A stretch of 64,000 nt of DNA from Bombella apis (GCF_018221685.1 NZ_JAGJTM010000003.1:124001-188000); one strand, 5' to 3'; shown: positions 1 to 10,428, counted from the stretch's first letter. Notes: generated by a model not told the origin, from the sequence alone. Numbers and translations are program-made.

Positions 1-336
1 CTGGCCCGCCGCCAGCCATTCGCTCCCTTTCAGCTCCTCCATCAGTTTGCTGTTTGTCGTCAGGACAGAAGACACCGGCACGGAAACGGAAAGGCTGGAG
101 GCTTCCGGCTGGCGGGGATCCAGCCGAAGCACACCAGAAGCCCCGGAGAAAAGCCCTTCAAACACGGAAAAACCGAAATGCAGCACGGTAAAGCTGACCT
201 GCGTATGCTGGGGCTCGACCCTGTAATATCCCGGCTGGATCTGGAATGCATCCGTCACGACCTGTGCAGACGCCACTGCCGGAACCGAGCAGGAAAGAGC
301 AATGGCCGTAAAAACAGACCGTAATGAGAAACGCAT
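1..336 (-). CDS. YceI family periplasmic protein (3' end beyond window)
   Basis: The reverse strand reads from an ATG at 336 through 112 codons to the window edge without a stop, so the gene is cut at its C-terminus. A strong purine-rich ribosome site (GGGAAGGACC) precedes the ATG. The first ~24 residues form a Sec signal peptide ending in VASAQ. The mature protein begins with a lipocalin-like strand pattern typical of YceI: YRVEPQHTQVSFTVLHFGFS, then FEGLFSGASGVLRLDP and the VPVSSVLTTN stretch. YceI proteins are periplasmic beta-barrels that bind isoprenoid-like lipids; some respond to pH or osmotic stress. It lies 71 bp downstream of tamB on the same strand and may share its transcript. The family call is firm; the ligand is unknown. 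Confidence 0.88.
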   Translation of the reverse strand, partial: MRFSLRSVFTAIALSCSVPAVASAQVVTDAFQIQPGYYRVEPQHTQVSFTVLHFGFSVFEGLFSGASGVLRLDPRQPEASSLSVSVPVSSVLTTNSKLMEELKGSEWLAAGQ

Positions 337-407
337 GGCAGGTCCTTCCCCTGTAAAAACGTGTGGCAGACTGAAGCCTCTGCCTCTTTTCTCTACAGGA
401 GCAGGCT

Positions 408-3400
408 CTAATAATCTATCCCATAGGAGAGCCCGACGCTGGAGCCCGGATCATTCTCCGGAGTTGTAAAGCCTGTCACCTGTCCACCAGTGCCGACTGT
501 CGTGTTCAGCTGCAACCGTTTCGTCAGATCAACCTTGACCTGCGCCTGCGCCCCCTTGCCGGACAGACCTTCCTTGGCACCGACATAGACACCCTTCATC
601 ACGTATTTGCCTGCCTCCACACTGGCAGCCCCCTTGCCCACGCTGTTGCCCCCACCAATGGCCAGATGGTCCAGCCCCAGCGTGCTGCGGACCTTGCCCA
701 TCGGGTCAAAAGCAGAGCCACCACCAATCTGCACGATCGCCAACCCCAGAGATGCCAGCTGAGTTGAAGAAAGAGAGTTTCTGTCCGTCCCGAAAAGCAG
801 GATGGAGAGGACCTCATCACGCGGACGGCTCGGATTGGAGACAAAATCAATCTTCGGATCACTCGCATAACCACGCACGAGCAGGCTTGCCAGAGTCCCA
901 TTGGCGTTGCGGTCCGCTCTGAAATCGATTGTCGGATCAAGCCGGTGGGCCGCACCACCGCCAGTAAAGCCAACCTGCCCATGTGTGAAATTGAGATTGA
1001 TCCCCGCCAGGTTGAAATTGCCCCTCTTCAGATTGATCCCGCCTGTCAGCAGGGGTGCCGTACTCACACCACCTATGTGCAGCTTGCCCTGCATCTCGGC
1101 AAACAGGCCATGCCCCCTGACGAACAGTCTGCCAGGAGAGATGAAATCAATATTCAGCCCCACGACCAGTTTCGGCTCCGGTCGGGGAGCCTCCCTGGCC
1201 TCTTCCGGCGTGATAATCTCCAGTTGCGGCACCGAAGCCGGCATGGAATCAGGCAGGGTGATCGAAGCCTCCGGCACCGTGATGTCACCCTCAACATCAA
1301 GCCTGGTCGTAGCCTGACCATGAATATGCAGATGACTGTTGATAAGCTCCGTCAACATGTCACTCTGTATCGGCTGGGCCTTCTCCATGAGGAACTCCAG
1401 GTCAACCGGCAGACCAGGCCGCAGGACACCCACCTGCCCCTTCATCCCCAATGTTCCCCGCCCCGCCCGGGCCGTGACATGATCCAGAACCAGCGTATCC
1501 CCATGAGCCATGAGCACGGCATCAATGGCCTGAAGATGCACCCCCTGAGCATAATGGTCGAACGAACCGCCATGCAGCTGCACACTCCCATCGATGCTGG
1601 GCTGCTTCATGGGACCTCTGATGCCAAGATCGAGGCTCATCTGCCCACCGGCCGCCATGCCATCCGTCCCCAGAAACGCATTGGCAACCGACAGGACCAG
1701 CCGCCCTTTTGCAGCAAGGTCCATATCCCCTGCTGGCGACAGCGGCACACGGCCTGTCACCAGCAGGGCTATCGGCTCACCGGCACGCAGCTCCGTCCGC
1801 AGCTGGGCCTGTTTCCCATTCAGATCAGCCTGAACATGCAGTCGTCCTGCCGGGAAAGACGCCGTCGGCTCACTCATCAGGCGCAGGTCTGTCCCATCCA
1901 GCGTAATCCGGCCCGCTGGAGCTGCCAGACTGCCCTTCAATCTCGCTGAAGCAGCAAATTCACCTGCGGCATGAAGAGACGGAACAAATGGCTCTGCCAG
2001 GGCAGGCGTGACATGCTCCAGGCTGGCTTCAAGAGCCATCTCTGGCTTGAGACTACCATTCAGCGTTAGCCGTGCGGCAACACCATGAGGAGGCTGGACT
2101 TCAAGAGTCAGGTGGTCAACCGCCATGGCTGGCCCGTAATGCACAGTCACCGGCCGCAGGAGACGAAGGGTTTCACCTTTCAGAGCAGCAGACAGTCTGC
2201 CCAGCTTCACGGCCTGCCCCGGAATGTCAGCCTGCGCCAGAAGCCCAAAACGGGCCGGAGCTTGCATGACATGCTCAAAAAGACCATCAGCCTGAATCCC
2301 CAAGGCTGTCTGTGGTCCTTTCATCCGCATCTTCAGGCTACCCGTCATGTCATTGACCTGCAGACCAGAAAGCTGGAAAGACATGTCCGCCACCGGGTCT
2401 TCCTGAAGATGCTGAAGCTCACCCTTCAGGCTCGCCATTTTCACGGCATAGCCATTCGTATGAAACTGGCCATCCAGCGCCAGAGTCAGGCGGTCAGGCG
2501 CTGGAGCTCCCGCAAGCCCTTTCTCCACCCCCGGTACCGTATGCAGACCCAGCTGGAGATGCCCGGCCATTGGCCGCCCCAGAAGACGGCTGAAACCATC
2601 CAGCCGGGCGATCCTCAACTCCACATCACCCCACGGGATGCGCTGCCCGGTCGGCAGAGCCAGGGCGGCCCGCCCCTGAAGATCCTTCCACGCCAGAGTA
2701 TCAAGGTCGGCCACGACCTCGCCATCATCCTTGCGGGCAAACGTCATGTGCAACTTCAGGGGCGCACGGTCCAGCGTACCCTGCATCTGCACTGTCCCCT
2801 GCGGCCGGGAGGGAAGATGGGCCAGGTCCAGATGGAGATCCACCGGCGCCATGGGCAGGGAAACACCAGGATGCACAACCCCCAGCATTCCTGCCAGATG
2901 GGCCTGTGTGGCAAGGTCCGTCACCAATCCTTCCACTCTGGTCTCCAGCGTGGCCTGCCCCCGCAGGGCCTCATGCAATGCGGACAGATCAGACAGGGCC
3001 AACCTGAGCGAGGCAGACACTACCTGCTGTGGGTCCAGCTGGCCTTTCCCTTCCAGCCGGAACGCTTTCCCTCCCAGAAAGAGCTGGTCCAGCTGAAGCA
3101 GACCCGCCCTGTCCCGCTTCGCCTGAAGGCGCAAGGCTCCCTGATCTCCGATCAGGGCCACTGCCTGTGCCGGGCCTTCCTTCAGGCCGAAATGCCCCTC
3201 CAGACGGGCCGTCATGTTGCCCGGTGCCCCCAGAGGAACACTGAAGGCCCCACCAGCATGGAACGATCCGGCCATCTTCTGGCCGAGCAGAGCAGCAAGT
3301 TCCGGCAACCGCCCCACATCCAGCTGCATGTGTCCCTCCAGAACCGAAGTCATCGTTCCCGTAACATTCAGCCGTACCGCATCATGTTCCAGATGCACCT

Positions 3401-4631
3401 CATAGGGCCTGTCCACCCGATAGGGCTGCACTGTTGCTGCAAGAACCAGCGGAGCCTCCGCTAGCATGGCCGGGGCTTTTCCAGGTACCCGGACACCATC
3501 AAAACGTGCGGACAGGGAAAGCCTGCTTTCCCTGTTCTGCCCTCTGATGACCTTCCTGAACGTCATGGCATCCCGTGCCAGAAGGGCCTGCAGGCCACCT
3601 CCCTGCCCATCAAGCTGGAGATGCAGATGCCCTGCCCCGGCCCCTGCTGCCATCAGATTCACGCCATCAAGCCGGATAGTGCCATGAGGGTCCAGCATGG
3701 CGCCATCCAGAGCGGCAGCCAGATCAAGCTTCTCCCACCCCATACCGGGCAGAACCGTCATGGGCGGCGCATGGACATCCAGTGTCAGGTCATTCTTCAG
3801 ATGGACAAGGTCGAGACGACCTTTCAGCAGGGCCGTCAGGGGGCTGTCCTGCTGGGTAGCAGCCCGGACATCCAGCTTTACGGCCAGTGCCCTGTAAGGC
3901 CCATGCAGGGAGAGATCGACCGAAAGAGGATCAAACACGGCCAGCCCGCCCGGCGAGGCTGCAAATCCCTGAGCATCTTCATCATAATGCAGCTGGCCAT
4001 GTGTCCTGTGCCGCCAGGTTTGCAGATCAACCAGAAGATGGGCCGGCCTGTCGAGACGCTCTGCCTTCACCCAGAGCCGTAGGGCCGGCATTTTCTTGAA
4101 TGAGGGCATACGGGTCAGCGCACTGAGGCTTTCCAGCCGGGCCTTGCCTTCAATCTTCAGACTGGCCGCCTGCCCGAACACAGTCGGCCCGACTGTCAGC
4201 AGGGAAAGGCCCAGATGATCGACCCGCACCCCCCAGTCTGGCAGACCAGTTGAAGGTTTTTCCTGCGCCTTCGGGTCCGGTGGGAAAGCAGGATTGCGGA
4301 CATAGGCCAGCTGCTCCGCAGAAAGGTGCCGCACATGGACCTGTTTGTGCAGCAGGGACAACAGGCCGAGCCGGAGGTCCGCATTCCGCCCTTCCAGCCA
4401 TATGCCCTGCGGGTCCCGCAGAACCACATGAGACAGCGCCAGATGCCAGGGCAGAATCCCTTCCATCCCCTCGACCTGAACCATGCCGCCTGACCACTCT
4501 GGCAATTTCTGCTCCACGAACCGTTTTGCCGGTGGCAGATTGATACCCACCAGCAGCACGGCCACCAGCAGGCACACACATCCCAGAAAGACGACGGCGT
4601 AACGGAGAATCCTGCGTCCCAGCGCCAGCAT
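408..4631 (-). CDS. tamB: Translocation and assembly module inner-membrane subunit TamB
   Basis: A 1,407-residue protein with one N-terminal membrane anchor (about residues 6-28, RILRYAVVFLGCVCLLVAVL), a very long region of repeated amphipathic beta-strands, and a C-terminal DUF490/TamB domain (near the end: LLFGTDRNS, then IGGGNSVGKGAASVEAGKYV and VKVDLTKRLQLNT). TamB-like proteins span the periplasm and work with TamA in outer-membrane protein insertion and phospholipid transport. The start at 4631 is chosen because its ATG overlaps the tamA stop (TGATG) and has GGGGAGAC upstream; an in-frame start 12 codons earlier would lie inside tamA. The overlap indicates translational coupling. The length is in the normal range for the family. 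Confidence 0.95.
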   Translation of the reverse strand: MLALGRRILRYAVVFLGCVCLLVAVLLVGINLPPAKRFVEQKLPEWSGGMVQVEGMEGILPWHLALSHVVLRDPQGIWLEGRNADLRLGLLSLLHKQVHVRHLSAEQLAYVRNPAFPPDPKAQEKPSTGLPDWGVRVDHLGLSLLTVGPTVFGQAASLKIEGKARLESLSALTRMPSFKKMPALRLWVKAERLDRPAHLLVDLQTWRHRTHGQLHYDEDAQGFAASPGGLAVFDPLSVDLSLHGPYRALAVKLDVRAATQQDSPLTALLKGRLDLVHLKNDLTLDVHAPPMTVLPGMGWEKLDLAAALDGAMLDPHGTIRLDGVNLMAAGAGAGHLHLQLDGQGGGLQALLARDAMTFRKVIRGQNRESRLSLSARFDGVRVPGKAPAMLAEAPLVLAATVQPYRVDRPYEVHLEHDAVRLNVTGTMTSVLEGHMQLDVGRLPELAALLGQKMAGSFHAGGAFSVPLGAPGNMTARLEGHFGLKEGPAQAVALIGDQGALRLQAKRDRAGLLQLDQLFLGGKAFRLEGKGQLDPQQVVSASLRLALSDLSALHEALRGQATLETRVEGLVTDLATQAHLAGMLGVVHPGVSLPMAPVDLHLDLAHLPSRPQGTVQMQGTLDRAPLKLHMTFARKDDGEVVADLDTLAWKDLQGRAALALPTGQRIPWGDVELRIARLDGFSRLLGRPMAGHLQLGLHTVPGVEKGLAGAPAPDRLTLALDGQFHTNGYAVKMASLKGELQHLQEDPVADMSFQLSGLQVNDMTGSLKMRMKGPQTALGIQADGLFEHVMQAPARFGLLAQADIPGQAVKLGRLSAALKGETLRLLRPVTVHYGPAMAVDHLTLEVQPPHGVAARLTLNGSLKPEMALEASLEHVTPALAEPFVPSLHAAGEFAASARLKGSLAAPAGRITLDGTDLRLMSEPTASFPAGRLHVQADLNGKQAQLRTELRAGEPIALLVTGRVPLSPAGDMDLAAKGRLVLSVANAFLGTDGMAAGGQMSLDLGIRGPMKQPSIDGSVQLHGGSFDHYAQGVHLQAIDAVLMAHGDTLVLDHVTARAGRGTLGMKGQVGVLRPGLPVDLEFLMEKAQPIQSDMLTELINSHLHIHGQATTRLDVEGDITVPEASITLPDSMPASVPQLEIITPEEAREAPRPEPKLVVGLNIDFISPGRLFVRGHGLFAEMQGKLHIGGVSTAPLLTGGINLKRGNFNLAGINLNFTHGQVGFTGGGAAHRLDPTIDFRADRNANGTLASLLVRGYASDPKIDFVSNPSRPRDEVLSILLFGTDRNSLSSTQLASLGLAIVQIGGGSAFDPMGKVRSTLGLDHLAIGGGNSVGKGAASVEAGKYVMKGVYVGAKEGLSGKGAQAQVKVDLTKRLQLNTTVGTGGQVTGFTTPENDPGSSVGLSYGIDY

Positions 4632-6736
4632 CAGAAAGTCTCCCCAAGGCCCAGATAGAGTTCCCACTTGTCACCACGGTTCGGCCGGTTGATCGGCATG
4701 GCCACATCCACACGAACAGGGCCGATCGGCGTGAAGTACCGGACACCCCCGCCACAACCGACACGCAGTCTCCCATGACCAGGCATGGAATTGCCACTGA
4801 CCTGGCCTGCATCCACAAAGGCCGCCAGACCGAAATTCTTTGGCAGACGCTGCCGGAACTCCACTGTCCCGGCATCCATGCTCGTCCCGCCTATGGCATA
4901 TTTGGTCGTTCCATACTGAGGCCCGACCCCCTGATAGCGGAAACCACGGATGGACCCCGGCCCTCCCGCATACAGACGCTGATCCGGCGGAAGATTCCAG
5001 GTGGAAGCCCCCTGGATCGACCCTATCATGACACGCATGGCAATGACGCTGGAGCCGGGCCTGGTCAGCCCCAGACGGGCCAGATCGAAATAGGTGGAAG
5101 CCTGCATGTTCATGGGAATGAAGAACGAGGTCTTGTGCTCCAGGGAAACAGATGGCGTCACACCCAGCGAAACACGGAAACCATGCGTCGCCGGTTCAAT
5201 GGGGCTTGAGCGATGCGTCCCGTCATAATCCAGCTTGATGGGAACAGAAGCAATGAAATACTCCGCCTTCCTGCCAAACTGGCGGATATGTTCCTGCTCC
5301 AGCGTCATGCCTACACTGCCAGAAAAATCCTTCCACAAGGGGCGTTCCACACGCCCCTGAACCAGAAAAGCCGTCTGCCGGTAGGAATAAAGAAGCTGAC
5401 GTATGGCTTCGATCCGGAGGTCAAGCGACTGGCTGCGCTGAAGGAAATCCGGCTTCATGAAATCCACATACCCGTCATAGCCAAGGCCCTGCTGGGCTGT
5501 TCCACCCAGCCCCGTGGCCATGGCAGCAACACGCAGCTGCTCACCACGGCCCAGCAGGTTCCTGTGCAGCCATGAAACGCCGGCACGCCCGCCAAGATCG
5601 GTCGAATAACCGACATCACCTGTCAGACGGTGTCGTTTGCCTTCGCTGAAATCAAAATCGATTGGCAGCGCCCCCTCCACTCCAGGAGGCAGAGGCTGTT
5701 CCGCCATTTTCTTCCCAGCCGACTTTTTCCCACCGGGGGCAGGTTTCTGACTGGGTAGGGGCAATACCTTGTCCCCATTCTTCTGTATGACCGAAGCAAA
5801 CAGCCCCGTACTCCCCAGATCGAGACGTGCCTGCTCCAGCACGGACGGCTGATACAGCTGCCCCTCCCTGAGCAACATGCGGCGTCGGACATAATCCGGC
5901 TTCACACGCTCCAGCCCCTTCAGCGTCATGGGGCCAATGACCAGTTTGGGGCCCCGCTTCATCCTGATCTGCACATCGATCTGCTTCCGCTCCGGATGCA
6001 GGATGGCCTGAGGCGCCTGCACGTCGGAAAGCCCGTAGCCTTCTTCCTGAAGATATGTCAGCAGGCGGCCCTGTATGGCCAGCACATCCTCTGCAACAGC
6101 AGGGGCTCCCTCCTTCAGCCCCAGGCTGCTGCGCTCCCCCTCCGAGAGAGAAAGAACCTGCCGTACGGAAGGCTGGTCCGCCTTTTCCTGTTTCCCATCC
6201 GCAACCTTGCCAGCCGTCCCCTGGCCATCACCATCTTCCCCGACAATGATGATCCGCCCAACCGTGAACTGCTCCCCCAATACAGCTCCCAGATGGATCG
6301 TGACCGCCTCTCCCGGCTGCACGGACGCCAGAAAACCAGCCAGATCCGGCGCACGGCCATCCACGGTCCTGCCTCCGGCCTCCACACTGATCCTCACATG
6401 CCCGCCATAATAACCACGCGACTGCAACGCCCCCTGCACCCGCTCATAATCAGCCCTTATCCGGCCAGCGAGAGCATATGGACCAACACTGCGTGTAGCC
6501 TGAAGACTGACCAGCTGGGACGCTGCCGCCATGCCATCCGTGACGGCCTTGTCATCAACCGGTTCAATCTTTGTCGTGTAAGGCAGGGCGTGCCGCACCA
6601 GTTCGTGCACGACAGGCATGCTGTCCTCACCCCATACCGGCATGGTCTCCCACCCCAGCACCACCACACACAACAGTAGCGTTGCAACACGCTCCGACCG
6701 TTTCCCCATCCTGCCTGCCAAATGATGACTCGTCAT
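4631..6736 (-). CDS. tamA: Outer-membrane assembly factor TamA (BamA/TamA family)
   Basis: About 701 residues: a signal peptide (hydrophobic RVATLLLCVVVLGW), POTRA-like repeats in the first half, and a C-terminal 16-strand Omp85 barrel with the conserved motif YAGGPGSIRGFRYQGVGP and a final DKWELYLGLGETF ending in Phe, as expected for a BAM substrate. It should insert into the outer membrane and pair with TamB. Two hydrophilic Lys/Gly-rich insertions interrupt the POTRA region, around DGDGQGTAGKVADGKQEK and GGKKSAGKKMAEQP. The start at 6736 is preferred for an upstream AGCGGGAAAA; an ATG at 6766 and one at 6709 are alternatives. It shares 1 nt with tamB. Confidence 0.93.
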   Translation of the reverse strand: MTSHHLAGRMGKRSERVATLLLCVVVLGWETMPVWGEDSMPVVHELVRHALPYTTKIEPVDDKAVTDGMAAASQLVSLQATRSVGPYALAGRIRADYERVQGALQSRGYYGGHVRISVEAGGRTVDGRAPDLAGFLASVQPGEAVTIHLGAVLGEQFTVGRIIIVGEDGDGQGTAGKVADGKQEKADQPSVRQVLSLSEGERSSLGLKEGAPAVAEDVLAIQGRLLTYLQEEGYGLSDVQAPQAILHPERKQIDVQIRMKRGPKLVIGPMTLKGLERVKPDYVRRRMLLREGQLYQPSVLEQARLDLGSTGLFASVIQKNGDKVLPLPSQKPAPGGKKSAGKKMAEQPLPPGVEGALPIDFDFSEGKRHRLTGDVGYSTDLGGRAGVSWLHRNLLGRGEQLRVAAMATGLGGTAQQGLGYDGYVDFMKPDFLQRSQSLDLRIEAIRQLLYSYRQTAFLVQGRVERPLWKDFSGSVGMTLEQEHIRQFGRKAEYFIASVPIKLDYDGTHRSSPIEPATHGFRVSLGVTPSVSLEHKTSFFIPMNMQASTYFDLARLGLTRPGSSVIAMRVMIGSIQGASTWNLPPDQRLYAGGPGSIRGFRYQGVGPQYGTTKYAIGGTSMDAGTVEFRQRLPKNFGLAAFVDAGQVSGNSMPGHGRLRVGCGGGVRYFTPIGPVRVDVAMPINRPNRGDKWELYLGLGETF

Positions 6737-6798
6737 TTTTCCCGCTGATTCAACCAGTTCCGGCATATATTCCAGAACACTGGCTGTTCCGGCCCCTT

Positions 6799-6840
6799 AT
6801 GACAGACAGTTCTGTTCTAAAAAAGTTTCTGTTCTGTCAT
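6799..6840. promoter_or_regulatory. Repeat/inverted-repeat element between divergent tamA and plsC
   Basis: The divergent intergenic region contains two exact copies of TTCTGTTCT (6810-6818 and 6827-6835) spaced 17 nt start to start, nested inside an inverted repeat ATGACAGA (6799-6806) / TCTGTCAT (6833-6840). Its position between two divergent starts suits an operator or overlapping promoters, but no known factor can be assigned from sequence alone. Confidence 0.4.
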
Positions 6841-6931
6841 ATGAAGCATTCTTCACTGTCACGACAGGAAGATCGCCCTATCCTGCTGATAAAGATTGTC
6901 TCTCTTCCATAAAATGCCTATCTAGACGACT

Positions 6932-7891
6932 ATGTCTGTTGCAGAGCCTCACCCAACAAAAAAACGAAAGAGCCATCGGCCGGTTTTCGACCCGGACCGT
7001 CTTTTTGCCGAGCAGAACCGTGCCTTGCAGGATACATTCACGGACCGTCTGCGGGCCCGCCTGCGGGCTGGTGCCCTGCTGGCTTGGGCTGCTGCCGGGT
7101 GCGTCGGGCAGGGGTCGTGCCTGCTCATGCCCGGCAAAATGTTCCGCCGGTTCCCTCTCTTTTTCTGGAGCGTGGCCTGCCGCATCCTCAACCTGAAAGT
7201 CCGCACGATCGGAGAGCGGGCGGGGTCCCTCACGCCACGGGCTGATGGACGACGGGTCATCTACGTGGCCAACCACTGCTCATGGCTGGACGTGCTGGTG
7301 TTGGGGAAAGTTCTTCCGGCCTTCTTCATCGCCAAACAGGAAGTCCGCCACTGGCCTGTCATCGGCTATCTGACCTTCCTTGGCCGGACAATTTACATCA
7401 ACCGCAACCGGCAGGAAGCCGGACAGGATGTCGAAAACGTCATCAACCAGCTGCGCAAAGGGTATGACATCGCCTTTTTCCCGGAGGGTACGACCTCCAA
7501 AGGCAATGGTCTGCTGCCTTTCATGTCGTCACTCTTTGCCATTGCGAAACCAGTCCGCCGCCCCAGTGAGCCGGCCACTGACGATCACCCCTCCTGCATC
7601 ATCCAGCCCGTCACGGTGGCTTATGACCAGCTGGAGGGCCTGCCCGTAGGGCGGCACAGACGGTCTTTCGTCTTTTCGTGGTTCGGAGACATGGATTTTG
7701 GCCCCCATCTGATGGGCCTTGGCAAGTGGCGCTCCATGCGGGCCACTGTCGTGTTCCACCCTCCCATCAAGCCGGAGGATTACCCGTCCCGCAAGGCCCT
7801 CTCCAATGCTGCACGGGCCGCCATCGAACAGGGCAGCGAAGACCTGCGGCAGAACCGTCTGCAGGATATCACCCCTTCCACCCGCTCATGA
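6932..7891 (+). CDS. 1-acyl-sn-glycerol-3-phosphate acyltransferase (PlsC-like)
   Basis: A 319-residue protein with the acyltransferase signature: NHCSWLD (His115 and Asp120, the HX4D motif) and FPEGTTSKG (about 184-191), plus a hydrophobic stretch near residues 44-60. It should transfer an acyl chain to lysophosphatidic acid or a related lysolipid at the inner membrane; whether it is the main PlsC or an ornithine/lyso-lipid acylase (OlsA type) cannot be separated by motif. The N-terminus is long, basic and polar (KKRKSHRP). It is divergent from tamA and lies 51 bp upstream of miaB, so it probably leads the following operon. The ATG at 6932 has no clear Shine-Dalgarno sequence. Confidence 0.88.
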   Translation: MSVAEPHPTKKRKSHRPVFDPDRLFAEQNRALQDTFTDRLRARLRAGALLAWAAAGCVGQGSCLLMPGKMFRRFPLFFWSVACRILNLKVRTIGERAGSLTPRADGRRVIYVANHCSWLDVLVLGKVLPAFFIAKQEVRHWPVIGYLTFLGRTIYINRNRQEAGQDVENVINQLRKGYDIAFFPEGTTSKGNGLLPFMSSLFAIAKPVRRPSEPATDDHPSCIIQPVTVAYDQLEGLPVGRHRRSFVFSWFGDMDFGPHLMGLGKWRSMRATVVFHPPIKPEDYPSRKALSNAARAAIEQGSEDLRQNRLQDITPSTRS

Positions 7892-7942
7892 CCTGCTTCT
7901 TTCTTTCATAGCCCGCTGATTCACGGACAGACTGCGATCATC

Positions 7943-9328
7943 ATGCAAGAACAGATTTCCACCTCCCCATCACGGGGCCTGCACATCATCACATGGGGCT
8001 GTCAGATGAACGTCTATGACAGCGCCCGTATGGCGGATGTTCTGCGTCCGTTGGGTTACAGCCCGGTGGACCTGCCCGACAATGCGGACATGATCATCCT
8101 CAATACCTGCCATATCCGTGAGCGGGCGGCCGAGAAGGTCTTCTCGGAACTGGGGCGGCTGCGCCAGATCCGTGAGGCCCGCAAGCTGGAGGGGAAAGAG
8201 ACCCTCATCGCTGTCGCAGGATGCGTGGCACAGGCAGAAGGCAAGGAGCTTCTGGCCCGGGCCCCCTATGTGGACCTCGTGCTTGGCCCGCAGACATACC
8301 ATCGCCTCCCGGAGATGGTCGCCCGCATCGCCCGTGCCGGTGGCAGCGTGATTGATACGGATTTCCCCGTTGAATCCAAATTCGACCTCCTTCCGGAGGA
8401 AGCCGCCCCGCAGAATGAAGGCAACCTGACCGCTTTTCTCACAATCCAGGAAGGCTGTGACAAATTCTGCTCCTTCTGCGTGGTCCCCTACACCCGCGGG
8501 GCCGAGACAAGCCGCCCTGTCGCCTCCATCCTGGCCGAAGCCGAACGGCTCGTCGCCAGTGGTGTCAAGGAAATCACCCTGCTGGGACAGAACGTGAATG
8601 CCTTCCATGGCGACTGGAACGGCGGCACGGCCTCCCTGCCGGAACTGGCCGCCCTCCTGCATGAAAAGATTCCAGCGCTCAAACGTCTGCGTTACATAAC
8701 GTCCCATCCCAGGGATATGGAGCAGGCACTGATAGATGCCCACCGGAGCAATCCCATTTTCATGCCGTACCTCCACCTGCCAGTCCAGAGCGGGTCCGAC
8801 AAGGTGCTGAAAGCCATGAACCGTGGCCATACGGCTGATGAATACCGGGAGATCATCAGACGTCTGAGAGAGGCCCGTCCTGACATAGCCCTGACATCCG
8901 ACTTCATCGTCGGTCACCCCGGCGAAACAGATGAGGATTTTGAAGCCACCATGCAGCTGGTGCGAGATATACGATTCGCCAGTGCCTACAGCTTCAAATA
9001 CTCCCAGCGCCCCGGCACGCCTGCTGCTGGACAGCCTTTCCAGGTGGCTGAAAATGTGAAGGAAAAACGGCTTGCAGCCCTTCAGGCTCTTCTGCGAGAA
9101 CAGCAGGATGCATTCAATGCTTCCCTTGTCGGTACGGTTCAGGATGTTCTCGTCACAGGCCACGGTCGCAAGCCGGGGCAACTCAACGGACGATCACCCT
9201 ATCTTCAGCCTGTCCATTTTGAGGGCTCCCCCTCCCTGATCGGCGAGATCGTCAAGGTTCGCATTACAGCGCCCTTCACCAATTCCCTTGGTGGCCACCT
9301 TCATGAACAGGAAAGCACAGCCATTTGA
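7943..9328 (+). CDS. miaB: tRNA-2-methylthio-N6-dimethylallyladenosine synthase MiaB
   Basis: A 461-residue radical SAM methylthiotransferase. The N-terminal UPF0004 domain carries the three cluster cysteines Cys20 (WGCQMN), Cys56 (NTCHIRE) and Cys94 (GCVAQAEG). The radical SAM triad is Cys172, Cys176 and Cys179 ([10 protein letters not shown]), followed by a C-terminal TRAM domain. It methylthiolates i6A37 in tRNAs reading UNN codons. This is the first gene of the conserved miaB-phoH-ybeY-corC block, and its stop overlaps the TTG start of phoH. Confidence 0.96.
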   Translation: MQEQISTSPSRGLHIITWGCQMNVYDSARMADVLRPLGYSPVDLPDNADMIILNTCHIRERAAEKVFSELGRLRQIREARKLEGKETLIAVAGCVAQAEGKELLARAPYVDLVLGPQTYHRLPEMVARIARAGGSVIDTDFPVESKFDLLPEEAAPQNEGNLTAFLTIQEGCDKFCSFCVVPYTRGAETSRPVASILAEAERLVASGVKEITLLGQNVNAFHGDWNGGTASLPELAALLHEKIPALKRLRYITSHPRDMEQALIDAHRSNPIFMPYLHLPVQSGSDKVLKAMNRGHTADEYREIIRRLREARPDIALTSDFIVGHPGETDEDFEATMQLVRDIRFASAYSFKYSQRPGTPAAGQPFQVAENVKEKRLAALQALLREQQDAFNASLVGTVQDVLVTGHGRKPGQLNGRSPYLQPVHFEGSPSLIGEIVKVRITAPFTNSLGGHLHEQESTAI

Positions 9329-10428
9329 GCCGCTCCGCCCCAGCGTCCTTTTCCTCCGGTCAGGAAGGACACCGCACGACGACACTCCGCTTCGAGGACA
9401 ATCATCGCCTGCAGAAAGTCCTCGGGGACCATGACCGTCACCTCATCCGGCTGGAACAGGGAACCGGCACGAGACTGGTCTGCCGCGGCAACCGTGTGGC
9501 CATTTCCGGAGAGACGGATGCCGTCAATCGGGCACAGGCCGTCCTCCAGGCGCTCTACCAGCAGGCTGGCAAAGGCGTGACACTGGATGGAGACCAGGTT
9601 GATGGCGTCATCAGGCTGACAGCCCTGCCATCCCATCGCCGCAGCCCACACCGCCCCACAGCTGAAGAAACTGCTCCACCCATGGATGCTTCCTCACTGG
9701 ACAATCTCCCGCATATCCAGACAAAACGTGGAGCCATTGCTCCCCGCTCCCCCGGACAGAGCGCCTACATGAAGGCTCTGGCCAGCAAAGAGCTTGTCTT
9801 CGGCCTTGGACCTGCGGGTACAGGGAAGACCTATCTGGCCGTGGCACAGGCCGTTGCCATGTTCCAGGCAGGACAGGTGGATCGCATCATCCTCTCCCGC
9901 CCTGCCGTTGAAGCCGGAGAAAGACTTGGGTTCCTGCCCGGCGACATGCGGGAAAAGATCGACCCCTATCTGCGCCCCCTTTACGATGCCCTCCACGACA
10001 TGATGCCCGGTGACCAGGTCTCACGCCGCATGGCCAGTGGAGAAATCGAAGTGGCGCCACTGGCCTTCATGCGGGGACGGACACTGGCCCATGCCTATGT
10101 CATTCTTGACGAGGCCCAGAACACCACCCCTGCCCAGATGAAAATGTTCCTGACCCGCATGGGGGCTGGTACCCGCATGGCCATTACGGGCGACCTGAGC
10201 CAGATAGACCTGCCGCGTGGTGTGACATCCGGCCTGCGGGACGCCGTGGCCACGCTGGAAGGGGTCAAAGGCATTGCTGTCTGCCCGCTCACAGCAGCCG
10301 ATGTTGTCCGCCACCCCCTTGTCGCCCGCATCGTCGAAGCCTACGATCAGAAGGGTGTCGATGCAGCGGCCAACCCCTACCACTCCTACCGGACAGATGA
10401 TGAAACGCCCCGTTACTCCCCACGCTGA
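9325..10428 (+). CDS. PhoH family ATPase (YbeZ-like)
   Basis: A 367-residue PhoH-domain P-loop protein with Walker [10 protein letters not shown] (about 162-170) and Walker B region [20 protein letters not shown]. An N-terminal KH-like part ([19 protein letters not shown], then RGN) is typical of the YbeZ branch. Members bind RNA and associate with YbeY in rRNA processing. The only sensible start is a TTG at 9325 overlapping the miaB stop by 4 nt, since no in-frame ATG precedes the conserved domain; this suggests translational coupling. Its 3' end overlaps ybeY by 32 nt. Confidence 0.93.
   Translation: MSRSAPASFSSGQEGHRTTTLRFEDNHRLQKVLGDHDRHLIRLEQGTGTRLVCRGNRVAISGETDAVNRAQAVLQALYQQAGKGVTLDGDQVDGVIRLTALPSHRRSPHRPTAEETAPPMDASSLDNLPHIQTKRGAIAPRSPGQSAYMKALASKELVFGLGPAGTGKTYLAVAQAVAMFQAGQVDRIILSRPAVEAGERLGFLPGDMREKIDPYLRPLYDALHDMMPGDQVSRRMASGEIEVAPLAFMRGRTLAHAYVILDEAQNTTPAQMKMFLTRMGAGTRMAITGDLSQIDLPRGVTSGLRDAVATLEGVKGIAVCPLTAADVVRHPLVARIVEAYDQKGVDAAANPYHSYRTDDETPRYSPR

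Noticed and set aside
945..1949. Long plus-strand open frame opposite tamB (and others such as 2085-3464)
   Set aside because: Antisense shadow of tamB; sequence is Arg/Pro/His-rich and has no recognisable domain.
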